From Ilyonectria destructans (lineage: Eukaryota; Ascomycota; Sordariomycetes; Hypocreales; Nectriaceae): a stretch of DNA of 64,000 bases. Shown in pieces: positions 1 through 12,105 of this stretch. The stretch lies in NCBI GenBank assembly GCA_020740775.1, contig JAHEWK010000004.1, forward strand, positions 1,116,001 to 1,180,000. The letters are read 5' to 3'. Numbering within the stretch: position 1 is the stretch's first letter; every line of letters starts with the position of its first letter. Made by a program: the position numbers and the translations under genes. The notes under the pieces are model-generated. The model was not told where the DNA came from, searched no databases, and was given only the letters and a program-made list of their open reading frames with translations.

Positions 1-1429
1 CTAAGGGTATTACTACTATTACTAACTTCAGTCTACCTTAAGAAGATCTTAATTATAATTAAGCTCAGTCTGACTTATTTAATTTAATACCTCTTTAAAT
101 CCTATTAAATTTTATAAGGGATAACTATAAATAATAATTTATATATTATTAGAAGCTACTAAAAATAGTTATCTAATTAGATACTATAGATAGCTATAAT
201 ATAGAAGCTCTACTAAATACTAAATTAGAAGGTAATATTATATTTAATATTATTACTTAAAAGTATAAATTACTATTTATCTTTATAAAGATATCTACTA
301 CCTTCTACTTAAATAGTAAAATTAAAATACTAAAGAAGGTAGAAATATCTATTTATTTAGGTAATATATATATTTCTTAAAGGATATATATAGTACTAGT
401 AGGTATAATATTAGTTTCTTTTATTCTAGAAATACCCTTTATATAAGCAGCTAGAGTTTTATTTAATTATATAATCTATAGTAGAGGGATATATATTAAA
501 TACCAATTTGGCAGTATTAGGGTAATTATACTAGTTACTAGTAGTATTTAATAGAAGGTTTCTCTAGCTAATAGCTAAGAAACCTCTTATTAGAATGTAA
601 TTATTAATACCCTTTAAGGTCCTCTAAAATAAGTTATAGACCTTAAAGAAAGATAATAATTCTTTATCTATTTAATAGTTAGATAAAGGAACTAAGGAAG
701 TAATTATATAACTTATATATAAAGAAGCAATTAGAGTATATATTTTAATTCTATCTGATACTAGAGATAAGCTGGATAGACTCTTTTAAAAGAAGAAAAT
801 GAACTATATTAATATTAATATTAGAGTTAATACTATATATAAGTAGAAAGAAGTAAAGATACACCCTAGGGATAATATCCCTTTAGATAGAAGTATCCCT
901 AAGGGAGATTTCTTTTAAAAGGAGAAAAAGTAAAAAAAGATATAAAGTCTTCTAGAGGTTAATAGTAAGTACTTAGAATATATTACAGTTAAATTCTTAA
1001 TTATTAAAAAAGGATTCTACCTCTATAGAGATAGATTATAATAGATATTTAATTAAATTAAAGGTATTCTTACTTCTAAAGAAACTGATATTCTACTTTA
1101 GATTTTTTATAATAAAAAGGCAGCTTTAACTTAAACCTTTAAGAAATATAGAAGCCTAAATCTACTAGTTACTTCTTCTTAAGTTATTAAAGTAGTAAAA
1201 TATAGTATCTAGCAAACTGAAAGTATATTTATTCTAAAGGGCCTTAAGAAGAAGGTTATAAATCTACTTAAAATATATATTAAATATAGAATTCTTAAGA
1301 AGTTCTATACCTCTTATTATAACCCCTATATATTAGTAGCTAAAAAAAAATAGAAATATTTATTTAATTAATTTAGCTATTAGAATTAATTAGTATATAA
1401 TCTGTAATAGGTTTAGCTTTTTTAGTACT

Positions 1430-2130
1430 GATGAATTTTCGGCGGATATAGCTATATATAAAATACTGAGCTTATTAGACTTCTTTTTAGAATATAATTA
1501 GATCTCTTTAGATCTAAAAAGTAGGGATTTAATAATATTTTATATACCCCTAGGCTTATTTAGAATATATATACTGCCTTAAGGAGAAATTAACTTTATA
1601 GCCTAATTTTCTTAGATTATTACTTAAATTCTTTATAATTTAATTCTAGATGTATATTAAGCTTTTCTTAATAATATTACTATTAAGAAACCTATAGAAA
1701 TTTTTAATAAGAAAGAAGCTATATTAGATATATAAAAGTATATTCTAATATATTTAATTAATCTAAATAAGATTCTTATTAATATTAAACTCTCTAAATA
1801 TACTATTTCTAAAGAAAAGTTAAAATAGTATTAAAAAATAATAATAGTAGTAGGATATATTTATAGTATAAATAGAAAAAGTCTTAAAAAAGCTAAAGTT
1901 ATTAAGATTAATAAGTAGAAGGATTACTTTAATATTAAAGAGGTTAAATTCTTTTTAGGTATTATTAGCTATTATTAATACTGAATTAAGTATTTTATTT
2001 AAATAGTTAAGCTGCTACTTTTTTTACTTAGAAAAAAAGTAAAATTTACCTAAGGTCTAAATTAATAAAAAGCTATAAATACCCTTAAAGTTTTTATAGT
2101 AGTCTCTTTAATTCTAATTATACTAAACTG
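1430..2130 (+). pseudogene. Reverse transcriptase domain of gypsy G1 (dead)
   Basis: RNA-dependent DNA polymerase that would have copied the G1 transcript. In the frame starting at 1,511 the residues DLKSRDL are followed by a PLGL-F-x(4)-LP-QG-x(3)-N block near 1,546-1,600. Next comes an AFLNN at about 1,655-1,675, the mutated equivalent of the catalytic F/Y-x-DD box (Asp to Asn by TpG/CpA loss). Downstream, a KKP...LEHI-like segment and a VVGYI-x-GR-like box (about 1,840-1,880) precede the FLGI-x-YY motif (about 1,950-1,980) that marks the thumb/connection region. This succession is typical of the fungal gypsy clade with PLGLLR instead of MPFGL. In-frame stops and a lost catalytic pair show it is inactive. 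Confidence 0.75.
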
Positions 2131-2530
2131 CTTTAAAAGAGCTAGAAAGATAATTATAATAGTAGATACTAGTTTGGATAGTTAGAGGTATATTTTAATA
2201 TAGATTTTAGAAGGGAAAAAATATTTAGTATACTTTAAATTCAGTCTATAGAGTTAAATAGACTGTAACTATAATACTATAAAAAGAAAATATAAAAGGA
2301 TACTATATATATTCTGCAGATTAAGAAACTATATCTATAGGATAGTTTTTATTTTAGAGACTAATTTATAGATATTAGTCTATTAATTAAATAGATAAAT
2401 AAATAATATCCTTAGTGCTATAGTTATCTACTAGATTAGCTACCTTATATTATTTAACTTTACTATTAAGTATATTTTAGATATTAAAAATATTATAGCT
2501 AATAGACTATTAAGAAAGAAAGTAAGACTT
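2131..2530 (+). pseudogene. RNase H domain of gypsy G1 (dead)
   Basis: The reverse transcriptase is followed in frame by a segment with a VDTSLDS box near 2,160-2,185, matching the first catalytic Asp region (D-A-S) of retroelement RNase H. Then come a KY-x(2)-YFKF segment, a KRKYKRILY helix (the E-x-L-A/KRE helix), an ILETNL box near 2,350 (second acidic centre) and a FNFTIKYI-x-D-x-KNIIANRLL end (about 2,455-2,510), equivalent to the F-x-V-x-H-x-PG...ADGLSR that closes this domain. Family knowledge gives the function; this copy is broken by stops. Confidence 0.65.
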
Positions 2531-2539
2531 TTAGATACT

Positions 2540-3930
2540 TTAGATAAGAAAGCTAAAGGAGATATTAAAGACTTTATAGATATCCAGCTAAATATAGTTA
2601 CTATTAAGAATAACCTAATATAGATTAGAGAAGCCTATAATAGTAACTTTAAGATACTAGATAAATACCTACTAAGCTTAAAGAAACCTATAAATATTAT
2701 AAAGATATAATTTTAAATATTATAGAGGTTAGCTATTCTATACTTTATCTATAAAGGCAGAATATAGAGAAAACTAAATAATTAAAATAATAACCCCTTA
2801 CTTATTATAGATAAGAGACCTATTTAGAAGTATTTAATCCAGTTATACTATATAGAAGGAGGCTATAAAGAATATAATATAACTTTAATCTTACTGAAGA
2901 AAAAATATTAGTAGAAAACTATATAAATAGATATCTATAAAGCTATTTACTACTATCTAATATACTAAAGCTATATACTCTAGCGGATAAGGGAAATAGC
3001 TATCTTAATATTATCTATATTCCCTATAGCTAAGATATATTTTAATATTTAATTTCTTCTACTTAATTAAGATAAAAAGTATCTATTAGAGGGAAGATAT
3101 AACCTAATTAGGTAGATTAAAATAATTCCTTTTATAAAACTAAATATAGATAAAATAAAGTTATTTATCTAGATAATTATATATCAATTTAGAGTTATTA
3201 TTATTACTATTATTAATAATAAAGTGGAAATAATAAAGAATTTTAAGATAGTTCTAGAAGATATTAAAATTAGAGTAATATCTATATTAACCTATAATCT
3301 TTAGGCTAATAGTATTATTAAAGTAGGATATACTGCTATTATTACTATATTAAAGAAAAAAACTACCTAAGAATCTATAAAGTAAGTAGCTACTCTACTT
3401 AAAATTCTACTAGTAGATAGAGCTGCAATTTAAATCTTGTATAGCAGATTAATATTCTTTCTATTATATAGATAGAAATTAGTCCTTCTATTAGAAGTTA
3501 ATATCTCTATATAGAGGATTATTAACTAAAATAAGGTAAAAATATCTAATTAACTGCTTAAAAAAAGAGTTAGAATTTTAAAAAGATAATAAGATAATAT
3601 AGAGATAGTAAGAATATAGATTATAGAGTATTATAAGAAACTTATAGACTGTATTAATAATAGTTATATAAAGAATCTTAAAAAAGAGTACTTAAAGGAG
3701 GGTAATCTGATATTTAAATATAATATTAGAAGAAAGAGTAATATAAATAAAGTTACTAAGATATATTCTAAATAGAATAGATTATTCTATATTTATAAAA
3801 GAGGTTAGCTAGAAGTTAGTTATCTTATTAATACCTTAAATAGAATTACTATTATAGATTCTATATATAGTAACTAACTGAAGAAATTTATTAAGGATAA
3901 TTAAGAATAGTAGATTTTAGTAATAAATAT
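2540..3930 (+). pseudogene. Integrase of gypsy G1 (dead)
   Basis: Integrase inserts the cDNA into the genome. A DIKDFIDIQLN stretch near 2,560-2,600 is followed by the zinc-binding N-terminal part (about 2,800-2,960, the equivalents of H-x-E-x-GH and Y-x-W are eroded). The catalytic core runs over about 3,000-3,400; the positions of the expected Asp residues and of the SAYHPQANG-type block are visible only as a degraded pattern around 3,290-3,330. Near 3,830-3,890 an NTLNRITIIDSIYSNQLKKFI segment matches the AELDG...G-x-RLK-x-F end typical of this clade. The frame ends soon after. Assignment rests on order and several weak motifs together. Confidence 0.6.
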
Positions 3931-5580
3931 ATTTAATAAGTATTTTAAAGAGAATAATACTAATAAAGAAGAAGGAGAAATAGATAATTAAGTAGATAGA
4001 GAGAAAGTAGATAATAAGAAGGATATTAAAGAGAATAAGATAGAGTTCTTTTTAAATTTAAAGCTAAGATAATACTTTAAGATATATATTCTATAGATAC
4101 TGAAATTCAATCTATTTTAATATACTATATACTAGTTGCCAGTAATAATAAAGAATAGCTTTATATTAATTGCTATTAGAGGAGGTAGTAAAGAGAGTTA
4201 TAAGAACCCAGATTAAAGCTGGAAATAGTTATAGTAAGGATAATATTAGAAGCTTAAAAGGAGGATAAAGAATTTACTACTAAAGGTATAAGAAAAATAT
4301 AAGTAATTAATTAGCCTAATTATCTAAAGAAAGAAACTAAAAATATACTAATAAGAATAAAAATAATAAAGAAAGTATAAATAATACTAATAGAGACTAC
4401 AGTTAAAAGTTAAGAGTCTAGAAGCTATATTATTAATTTACTTTAGCCTTCTATTTTATCTTAAAGATAGTCTATTTTAATAAAGAAGTCTTAAGCTTAA
4501 AAAGATTAAGAGAGCTGGAAATATAAAGATAGCTAGCCTTATTTATTAAATCTTACCCTTAGTTACTATCTACTAAGGGTTTTATAGTAGTAAACCCACT
4601 AAGGGGATAATTTAAAGGCTTATTATAAGATCCTTTAGGCTAATATCTAGAAAGATAATACTATTTATATAAATTATTACTACCCCAGATATAGTTAGTA
4701 TACTGCCTGCTTATAAAGCTAGAAATTAACTAATAGATATAGAAGGAATATATAAAATACTTATAGTTTCTAGAGATATTTAAGATATAGAATTAGATAC
4801 AGTAAGAGTAGAAAATTAAGTTATTATTTCTATAAAAGGTAACTAAAAGAATCTTAAAATAGATAATATAATTAAGAGTACTAAAGATAATATACCTAAA
4901 GGGGTAATTAAACTCAGTAGGAATATAAAGTAGATAGAGAGATTAAGAAGCAGCTAGAATAGTCTTCTTCTTTAGTATCTTATTAATAAATTTACTCTAT
5001 AACTAGAATACCCTTTAAGATTTATAAATATCTTTTAGGGAGATACTTTAAAAGGTAAGCTCGATATATAGCAGAAAGCTTAAGCAGTTTAAAGCCTTAT
5101 AAAAGTAAATTCAGACTTTAAGATATTATTTAAACTGCAAAAAGATATTTAATTAGACTAAACTACCAGTAGAAAGAAGTTTACTTACTAAAGAATATCT
5201 ATTAGTTACTTAAAATTTAAGAGTAATAAAGATATTAATATAGTTACTCTACTTTAAGAAAGTCTACTAAGAAAATTTATAGGAATTAATTTAATATTTA
5301 GCTAGAGTCTAAATATTAGAAAGATAGATATATTTTTTAGTAGTAAGTATTTTAAGCTCTTAGGATAAAGTTATAAAAAAGGCGCTAAAAAGTAGAGAGT
5401 AAGATATAAGGAGGAAAAAGAAGGGAAATTTAAGGATCTATAAGATATCCTTTTTAGGCTTATAATTTTAAAGTTGGTAATTTACTTATAATTATACTGC
5501 TAAAGGCCTTAGGGTATAGAGTTTTAAGGTATAAATTAAAGTAAATAAAGAGAAAATAGACTTTTAAGTTAATAGCTTAA
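3931..5580 (+). pseudogene. Decayed reading frame of unknown identity downstream of G1
   Basis: No clear gene in 3,931-4,560, only AT-rich sequence. From about 4,561 to 5,515 one plus-strand frame (same frame as codon 4,615) stays readable with only TAA/TAG stops, fewer than the other frames, which suggests it was coding before RIP. It contains a TTPDIVSILPAYKARN stretch at about 4,678-4,725 and a basic RYKEEKEGKFKDL stretch near 5,400-5,440. I do not recognise a family. It may be the 3' part of G1, or the gag of a separate element cut off by X. No LTR or TSD was found at either side. Confidence 0.35.
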
Positions 5581-5879
5581 TAGAAAACTTAATATTATAT
5601 ACTTAATAAACCTCTTTTTATTGCCCTTATATAAGCCTTTTACTACTATTAAACTATTACCTTCTAATTAGATATCAGTATAATCTAATTACTAATATTC
5701 TATATTTTCTTTTTATAAACCTACTAAGTAAGCCTTTATTACTTACTATTTTTAACCCTCTAAAGAATAATACTACTAAAAAATTTATATTATCTATTTC
5801 TACTACTTAATATTAAAGTTAGATTACTAATTACTTAATTAACTTACTTTAAAAAACCTAATACTAACTAGTAGAAATT

Positions 5880-8800
5880 ATAGATATTAGGATTTTATTT
5901 AGCTTGAAAACTACCTAAGAAAAAGAATATTATACCCTTTTTAGATATACCTATTAATCTAATTAATCCTCTTAAGATATTAAGCTATATTTAATTTAAG
6001 TAACTATAATTACTCTATAAGATAGCTAATAAACCTATTAGCCCTAAGGAATATAAGTTCCTTATAAGTAATAAGAATAAGTATTTTATCTTTAAAGTTA
6101 TCTAAAAAGAAGGAAATTAGTAATTCTATTATTAAGCTAAGTATCTTTACTTTTAGAATATAGTTAATACTCTTAATTACTAGCCTGCTTTTTTTTAACT
6201 ATATACTGAATAGTTATATTAGGATAAAGTTAATTCTATATATCTATTACTTAAGTAAGATACTAACTATTATAACTTCTAGAAAACTATTATATTTTAA
6301 AATCTCTTTTTAAAAGCTTAAAATAACTATATTAATAGTTAAATTTAGAGTAATTATTATTAGAATATCTAGAAGTTCCTCTATAGAATATAGATAAAAT
6401 AGTAGACTAATAACTATAATATTATTCTATTACTTACTATAGTAACCTATAGTATAAGGGATATAGTAATAATATCTAAAAACTACTTTACTATTAATAA
6501 TATTAACTCTTTTTTAAATTCAGCCTATAGTTCTATTAGATTAAATATCTTTCTTATAGCTAAAGTAAAGTATATTAAGTGCCAAACTGTAATAGGATAT
6601 ACTAGCTATAAAGATTTTTATACTATTATATTTAATAAGAAGTTAGTTATTAGAGTTATCTACTATATAGATTATTAAATAGTCTTTATTTTCAACTGAG
6701 ATAAAGTCTAGCTATTTTACTATAATATTTAGAAAAAGAGTGCTAATAAATACTATAAAGCAGTCTATTTAGCTTTTTAAGAGATACTAGCTAACTATAA
6801 GCTATTCTATAACTTTAATATTTACTATCTTTTTATTACTCTATAACCTAAGTATTAGGAGTATAGCTACCTTTTAGTATTTCTGCTAATAATTAATATA
6901 TATAGTATAGTAGGATTAGATTAAAAGCAGTTAATTAAATAATTTACTATAAGCTAAATAAAAATTAATAGAATAATTAAATCTATTAAGAATAAAGATA
7001 CCTTAAGATAATATAACTGGATTCTATATCTACTTAAGTTAGTAAATACTAAGAACTATAAGATATAGTTAATAAAGGAGGTAGTTAGCCTTCTTAAAGT
7101 AATAATTCTAAATAAAGTTAGTATTAAGAACTATATTTATAACTCCCCTATAGATACTATAAAGATTAAAAAATTATCTAATACTATTTATATATAAATA
7201 TAAGATATAATATTTCTACTAACCTATTAAGTGTATATTTAGTATAGTAATTTTATACCTTTTTAATAGATAGAGTATAATAACTCTCTTTTTTATATTA
7301 AATACTAGATACTAGCTATTATATCTTTCTCTATTAAGATTTATTAATTAACTCTATAAGGTATAATATAGCTAGTTACTATATTTATACCTCTTAGTAA
7401 CTAATTAATTTAGTTATATACTAACTATAATAAGGTAGTAAATATATCTAGCTTTAAGTATAGAAAGTTAGATACTAAAGCTAAATATACTTTTCTAATA
7501 GGCTTTATTACTAATTCTATAGGACCTTTTATTTCTATCTTTAACTTTAAATTGCTTTTTATTTTAGTTTCTATTTTACTAGAGGAGACTATACCTAAGA
7601 AGGTATTTATCTTAGGGTAGAGATTACTTATTCTTAATAAAGATACTTTTAAGTAAAAGACTCTATTAGTAGATAAGATATCTGCTTCTATATAAAGATT
7701 ACTAATTTTTAGTAAAATACCAGCTAAAGGGATAACTACTATAAAGTCTCTATTTTTAAAGAAGCTACTTTAGGCTATAAATAATAACTATAAAGAGGTA
7801 ATATTAACTAAATTAGTAGCTATAACTATATAGGCTGGTTTTTAGAGTAGTCTATTAAATTTAAGTAGGCTATTAGATAATATAATAGAAAGATAGCTAT
7901 AAAAAAGCGGGTTTCTTATAGACTTTTTCTATAGTATTCTACTAGCTACTATATTAATAGGGTTATTTATTCTATCTTTAAATTTAATATTATTAGGTAA
8001 TTTATCCTCTAGTAAGATAGTATAGTTAATTAATCTAATTATATAGCTATTAAAGACTATTATAAAGAATAAAGTAGCTAATAAGAATAATAGTAAATTC
8101 TAGCAGTAGCTATAGAATACTAAGGAAATAGATATAGATAAAAAAGAGGAGGTTATATTAATAAGAACAGTTTAATCTATTTTAAACCCTACTCTAGCTA
8201 TTATAGGGGTACTAGAGAGAAGGCTTATAGCTAAGGAAGAAGAAGCTAAATTAAGAACCTTTAGTGCTATTTACTATAGGCCTAAAGGGGAATAAATAGT
8301 TAGATTTACTTTTAAATATTTAATTTTACTGATAGTTCTAAGCCTAATAACTAGATATCTTAAGAAGATTAATATCTAAGCGATTAATATACTAGATAGC
8401 TTAATTAACTTATTACAGTAGCCTATTATTATTATAGCTATCTATAGGCCTTTCTAACCTATACCTCTACTAATTCAGCCTATATATACTAAATAACTAG
8501 CTGCTTATAACTGAAATTACTAAAGTTAGTCTGATATAAGAGCAATAAAAAATTAGTAGTAGTCTCTTCTTTTTTAAAAGGAGGACTTTATAATAGAAAA
8601 GATAGAAATAGCTAAGAAGGCTATTAAAAAAGGTTTAGAGATAGAAAGATAAAACTAAAAAATCTGGGGTTTACTTACTACTGGAGAGAAACTAACTATA
8701 CTAAGGGACTTAATTATTTACTTATTAATTATAAATATATAACTGATAGTTCTTATTTATTTTATTTTAGTAAGTCTATTATATAACTTTAGGGTATTTA

Positions 8801-9205
8801 GAAATAAGTATAGAGTTATAGGGGAGGTTTATAATAGTGCTAATAGGTATACTGAAGCTTAATAATAGTAGGTTTAGTTTATTAAGATTAGATACTACTT
8901 AAAGGATCTATTTAGTCTTTATTAAGAAGGGTATACTTTTTTCTTTTTTAAATTTAATTTTTTAAAATAATCTTTATTATTACCTTACTATTTAAATAGC
9001 TATTATAGTAGCTTTTATCTCTTTATTCTTATTTCTTTAAGTTTTATTATATTTAGAAGTATCTAATTAAGTACTTTCTTATTTATTTTACTAAAATCCC
9101 TCTACTAGTCTTAGCTGTAGGATCTTTTTTTAATTTGAACTTTAAGGTATCTTAAACTCTTACTGTTACAGGCTCTATCTATACTAAGTATATTTCTTAC
9201 TAATA
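5880..9205 (+). pseudogene. Long RIP-degraded coding region X, unidentified protein
   Basis: About 1,100 codons on the plus strand in a single frame (codon phase as at 7,795) in which nearly all stops are TAA/TAG at plausible former Gln codons and TGA is rare (one near 6,700). Legible stretches include KCQTVIGY (about 6,579-6,602), GLLTTGEKLTILRDL (about 8,664-8,710) and a charged RRLIAKEEEAKLRTFSAIYY block (about 8,221-8,280). No zinc knuckle, reverse transcriptase, DDE triad, integrase or tyrosine-recombinase signature could be recognised, so no function is given. The frame runs into gypsy A at about 9,205 without a visible end, so X is truncated or its tail was deleted together with the 3' part of A. 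It is probably the main protein of a large transposon of unknown class. Confidence 0.45.
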
Positions 9206-9720
9206 AAATATTAGTAAAAAAAGTATTTAAATAGCTTAATAAAAAGTTTAGCTTTATAAAGTTAATTAAGTATCTATTAGAGATATTTTATATAGAAATT
9301 TTAATTCTTTAAAAAAATAAGAATATTATCTAAATAAACTATATAAATAGTATTTAGTAAGTTTTATAGAGCCTAATAAATATAATTTTAAAATATAATA
9401 AAAGTATTTATAAATCTAAATAGTATTACTAAATACTTAAAGTAGCTATATTAGATATAAAATACTATCTTCTATTTATTACCTTCTTAAATATATATAT
9501 AATAATAGGTATTTTTAATATTAATCTTTAAGAAGAATTTTATACTCTTTATATAGTCTATAATCTCTATTATTAAAGATAAAAAATACTGATTTTTCTT
9601 AGTAATAATATTTAGTTTTTAGTAATTTATATAAAATCTTAAACTTCTATTTAATTTTAATATAAATAGTATAAAAGTTCCTACTGGACTTTTTAAAAAG
9701 TAGATATAGCTATTAGTTAG
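9206..9720 (-). pseudogene. Reverse transcriptase (N-terminal part) of gypsy A
   Basis: On the minus strand, around 9,310-9,350 the residues IVYLDNILIF are a nearly intact YLDDIL catalytic box (second Asp changed to Asn). It is preceded (about 9,360-9,480) by the degraded TAF-x-T-x-Y-G...MPFGLTNAP...F region of Ty3/gypsy polymerases. After the catalytic box the KLFIKLFKY-x-FYQY segment is the L-Y-x-KL-x-KC-x-F block; there the homology to B ends. The fold would have been cDNA synthesis. Only the first part of the domain remains. Confidence 0.7.
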
Positions 9721-10479
9721 ACTCTCTTTAATATAGTCTTAAAGAGTCTATAGTTCTTTTAGAAATAGAAAGTATATTAATTTAAAAGGGGGCTTCTTAT
9801 TAAAAAGTAACTTAATATTATAATTTATAGCTTAATAAAAAAATAAGATTTTAAAGCTTTTAGCTAAAAAGATATCTTAGTAATCTAAAAGCTTAAAAGG
9901 TAAGTTAGAATTTTCTTTCTTACTTTAAAGATTATTACTAGAAATTTAAAAGGGTTTATTTAAAATTATAATTCTATAGATTTTTATAGTATTTTTATAT
10001 AGTTATCTAAATTTATATTTAGAGATAGTTTTTAGGCCAGTTTAAAATATCTTAAATATCTATATTTAATTTACTAGATTCTAATAGATAGTTAGATCTC
10101 TTAAGGTCGATATTAATAATAATAAGAGGCTTTCTAAGAGAGTTAGGTTCTTTTTAACTTTAACTATTATCTATATAAAGATTTTAATCTGGCTCTATAT
10201 ATCTATTATCTTAAGAGGGATAATTTAAATTTATTTTATCTGGATTTTATATCTTTTAATAGCCTTTAAATTTAGAATTTAGATCTTTTTTTTTTAAAGA
10301 TATAAGTAGATAGCTAGCTAATTACTAATAGAGTTTACTTTTACTCTTAAATTTAAAACTCTATAGATTTTAATAGATTCTCTATATCTAATTATAATCT
10401 TAATAGTTATTTAGAATTTAACTTTAAGGGTTAATTTATTAGTTTTTATTAAGTTATCTATATTAACTAATTATCTTTT

Positions 10480-11760
10480 TCCTCTTTTTTTATTTTAATT
10501 TTATTAACTTTAAGTTTTTTTTTTTTCTTTTTAAGATATTTAGATATAAAGTGCTCTTTACTATTATAAATATAGTACTTTTAAACTTTACTATTATAAT
10601 TCTTTAGGTTTTTTTTCTTTCTCTTTAAATTAGAATTATTTCTCTATTAATTATCTTAACTATTATAATAGTCTTTTATAAAAAGAGAATTTATATTATT
10701 TTTTCTTATAGACTTTAGGAATTACTCTATATTATTCTAGTTTAATTTTCTCTTCTTACTATATCTATATTTAGTATTTTAGATTTAAGTAGTAAAAGTT
10801 ACTATTTCCTTCTATTTCTTTAAAATCTAAATACTACTCTAAAGAAAAATAGCCTTATAAAAATTTAGCTAAAATTTAATAAGAAAATAGTTAGCTTAAT
10901 ACTTATTAGCAGCCAGTAGGCTATATTTCTTAAGGAAATTAAAATAGATATAGAAGTTATATAGAGATTAATTCTTTCTTTATTTAGCTGCTTCTATCTT
11001 ATATATAATATTAATTATATAATTTCTAAAGTTTTTTACTAATTCTTTTATTTATTTTTTTAAATTTATTCTAACTATTTTAAAAATATTTAACTATAGT
11101 AGAATCTTAGGTATTAAAATATTAAGATTAATAGGCTTAGCTTTTAGTTTCTATATTATTTAATATCTTAAGAATCTTCTAGCTATTTAAATAATATATT
11201 CTTAGTATTTTAATAAAGACTTATTCTATCTTTTATAGCTATTTAGACTATTTTTAAACTGTAATTAGAATCTTAAGAAGTATAATATTTTTTACTTTTA
11301 ATTTCAGTCTATTTTTTAAGTTTAACTTAATAGTAGATCTATAGTTTTTCTATTTTCTTCTTTTTTAGAGTAGAATATAGAATTAGAATTATCTTAAAGA
11401 GATTTTAGTTAATACTGCCTTAGCCCTTTTAAATTTAGTTTAAGCTTTATTTTTTTTCTATAGCTTCTTTATTTATACAATCTCTATACTAATAGGCTTT
11501 TTAATAGATATTTATACTAATAATTATATAGATTTTTAGGTATATTTAAATTTAGAATCTAAAAATTCTTTATTATTAGTCTTTCTTAATATATAATTAG
11601 AAGGGCTTCTACTTATAGAAATAATTAATATCTTTTTTAAACTTCCTCTAACTTTCTTATAGATTAGGAATATTCTAGAGGTAAGTATTACTAAAGGTAG
11701 TAAATTTATTATTATTTTTCTATAGATATATTTAGATACTATTTTTATAATTTAGATAAC
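10480..11760 (-). pseudogene. Gag region of gypsy A with CCHC-like remnant
   Basis: The minus strand between reverse transcriptase and 5' LTR corresponds to gag plus protease. Around 10,540-10,610 a lysine-rich segment with Y-N-S/C-x-V-Q-x-YYIYN-x-KEHF spacing looks like a CCHC zinc knuckle in which Cys codons (TGT/TGC) became Tyr (TAT/TAC) by RIP. The remaining part up to about 11,760 is helical, charged capsid-like sequence and starts close to the LTR edge at 11,780. The same segment is present in gypsy B at 63,250-64,000. Coat-forming function is inferred from position. Confidence 0.5.
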
Positions 11761-11779
11761 TATAAGAGAAGCTTTAGAA

Positions 11780-12005
11780 TATAATACTAATAGAGGGTAT
11801 TATAATTTATAAGGGATTTAATAATAATAGTTAGATAGTAAAAAGATATATTTCTAATAATAATAGAATTAAAGTTTATCTCTCTTTTTAATTAAAGGGG
11901 TAATACTATTTAATTATTTAAGTTTTACCTTTTAGTTAGATTATATATCAGCTAACTATTAATTCCTTATTTACTACCAGACCTCTATATATCCCCCCTA
12001 TTATA
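11780..12005 (-). repeat. 5' LTR of gypsy A (226 bp)
   Basis: This stretch matches 57,429-57,654 along its whole length with both copies exactly 226 bp, and the match ends abruptly on both sides, as LTR copies do. Both begin TATAATACTAATAG and end CTATTATA; the TA...TA ends fit former TG...CA termini after CpA to TpA change. In the minus orientation of A the LTR is the upstream one. The sequence right of it (12,006 onward) is the flank. A TSD cannot be tested because the other end of A is deleted. Confidence 0.85.
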
Positions 12006-12057
12006 ATCTTATAGAGATTTTAATTAGATTCTATAGTATTTATAGTTATAGTTTTTT

Positions 12058-12105
12058 ATACCTTAAGGAATAAAAGGTACTATACCTTAAGGAATAAAAG
12101 ATACT
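12058..12105. repeat. 24-bp tandem duplication at the left edge of repeat U1
   Basis: Two adjacent 24-bp units start with ATACCTTAAGGAATAAAAG at 12,058 and 12,082 and differ at one base (GGTACT versus GATACT). The second unit is the first 24 bp of repeat U; the second U copy at 37,485 has a single unit. It may be a duplicated terminus or a remnant of an earlier U end. Confidence 0.7.

Larger units (their letters stand above)
1..3930 (+). mobile_element. RIP-degraded Ty3/gypsy retrotransposon G1, partial (pol)
   Basis: Dead LTR retrotransposon whose 5' LTR and gag start lie before the window. Read on the plus strand with TAA/TAG taken as former Gln or Trp codons, the order is a protease/linker region (about 780-1,400), reverse transcriptase, RNase H and integrase, which is the Ty3/gypsy order. 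Around 830-920 a K-x-HPRDN-x-P...PKGDF stretch resembles the linker found before the reverse transcriptase in a widespread fungal gypsy clade. Before 780 only scattered gag-like sequence is visible. No 3' LTR could be delimited after the integrase, so the right border is approximate. The element cannot be autonomous: stops occur about every 10-20 codons. Confidence 0.75.
9206..12005 (-). mobile_element. Gypsy A, 3'-truncated Ty3/gypsy retrotransposon
   Basis: Minus-strand element with its 5' LTR at 11,780-12,005, gag, and the first part of pol. It is the same family as gypsy B at the window's right end: 9,206-11,265 aligns without large gaps to about 61,947-64,000 in the same orientation. Homology stops sharply at about 9,205, inside the reverse transcriptase just after the conserved KLFKY-x-FYQY segment. 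The rest of reverse transcriptase, RNase H, integrase and the 3' LTR, roughly 4.5 kb by comparison with B, are missing. The junction with X is therefore a deletion or recombination breakpoint rather than an element end. Many stops show it is dead. Confidence 0.8.

Noticed and set aside
10495..10530. Long T runs as a possible polyadenylation tail of a retroposed gene
   Set aside because: Lies inside gypsy A gag and matches gypsy B at about 63,235-63,270, where it is TTCTTCTTC; the run is due to C to T change of lysine codons on the other strand.
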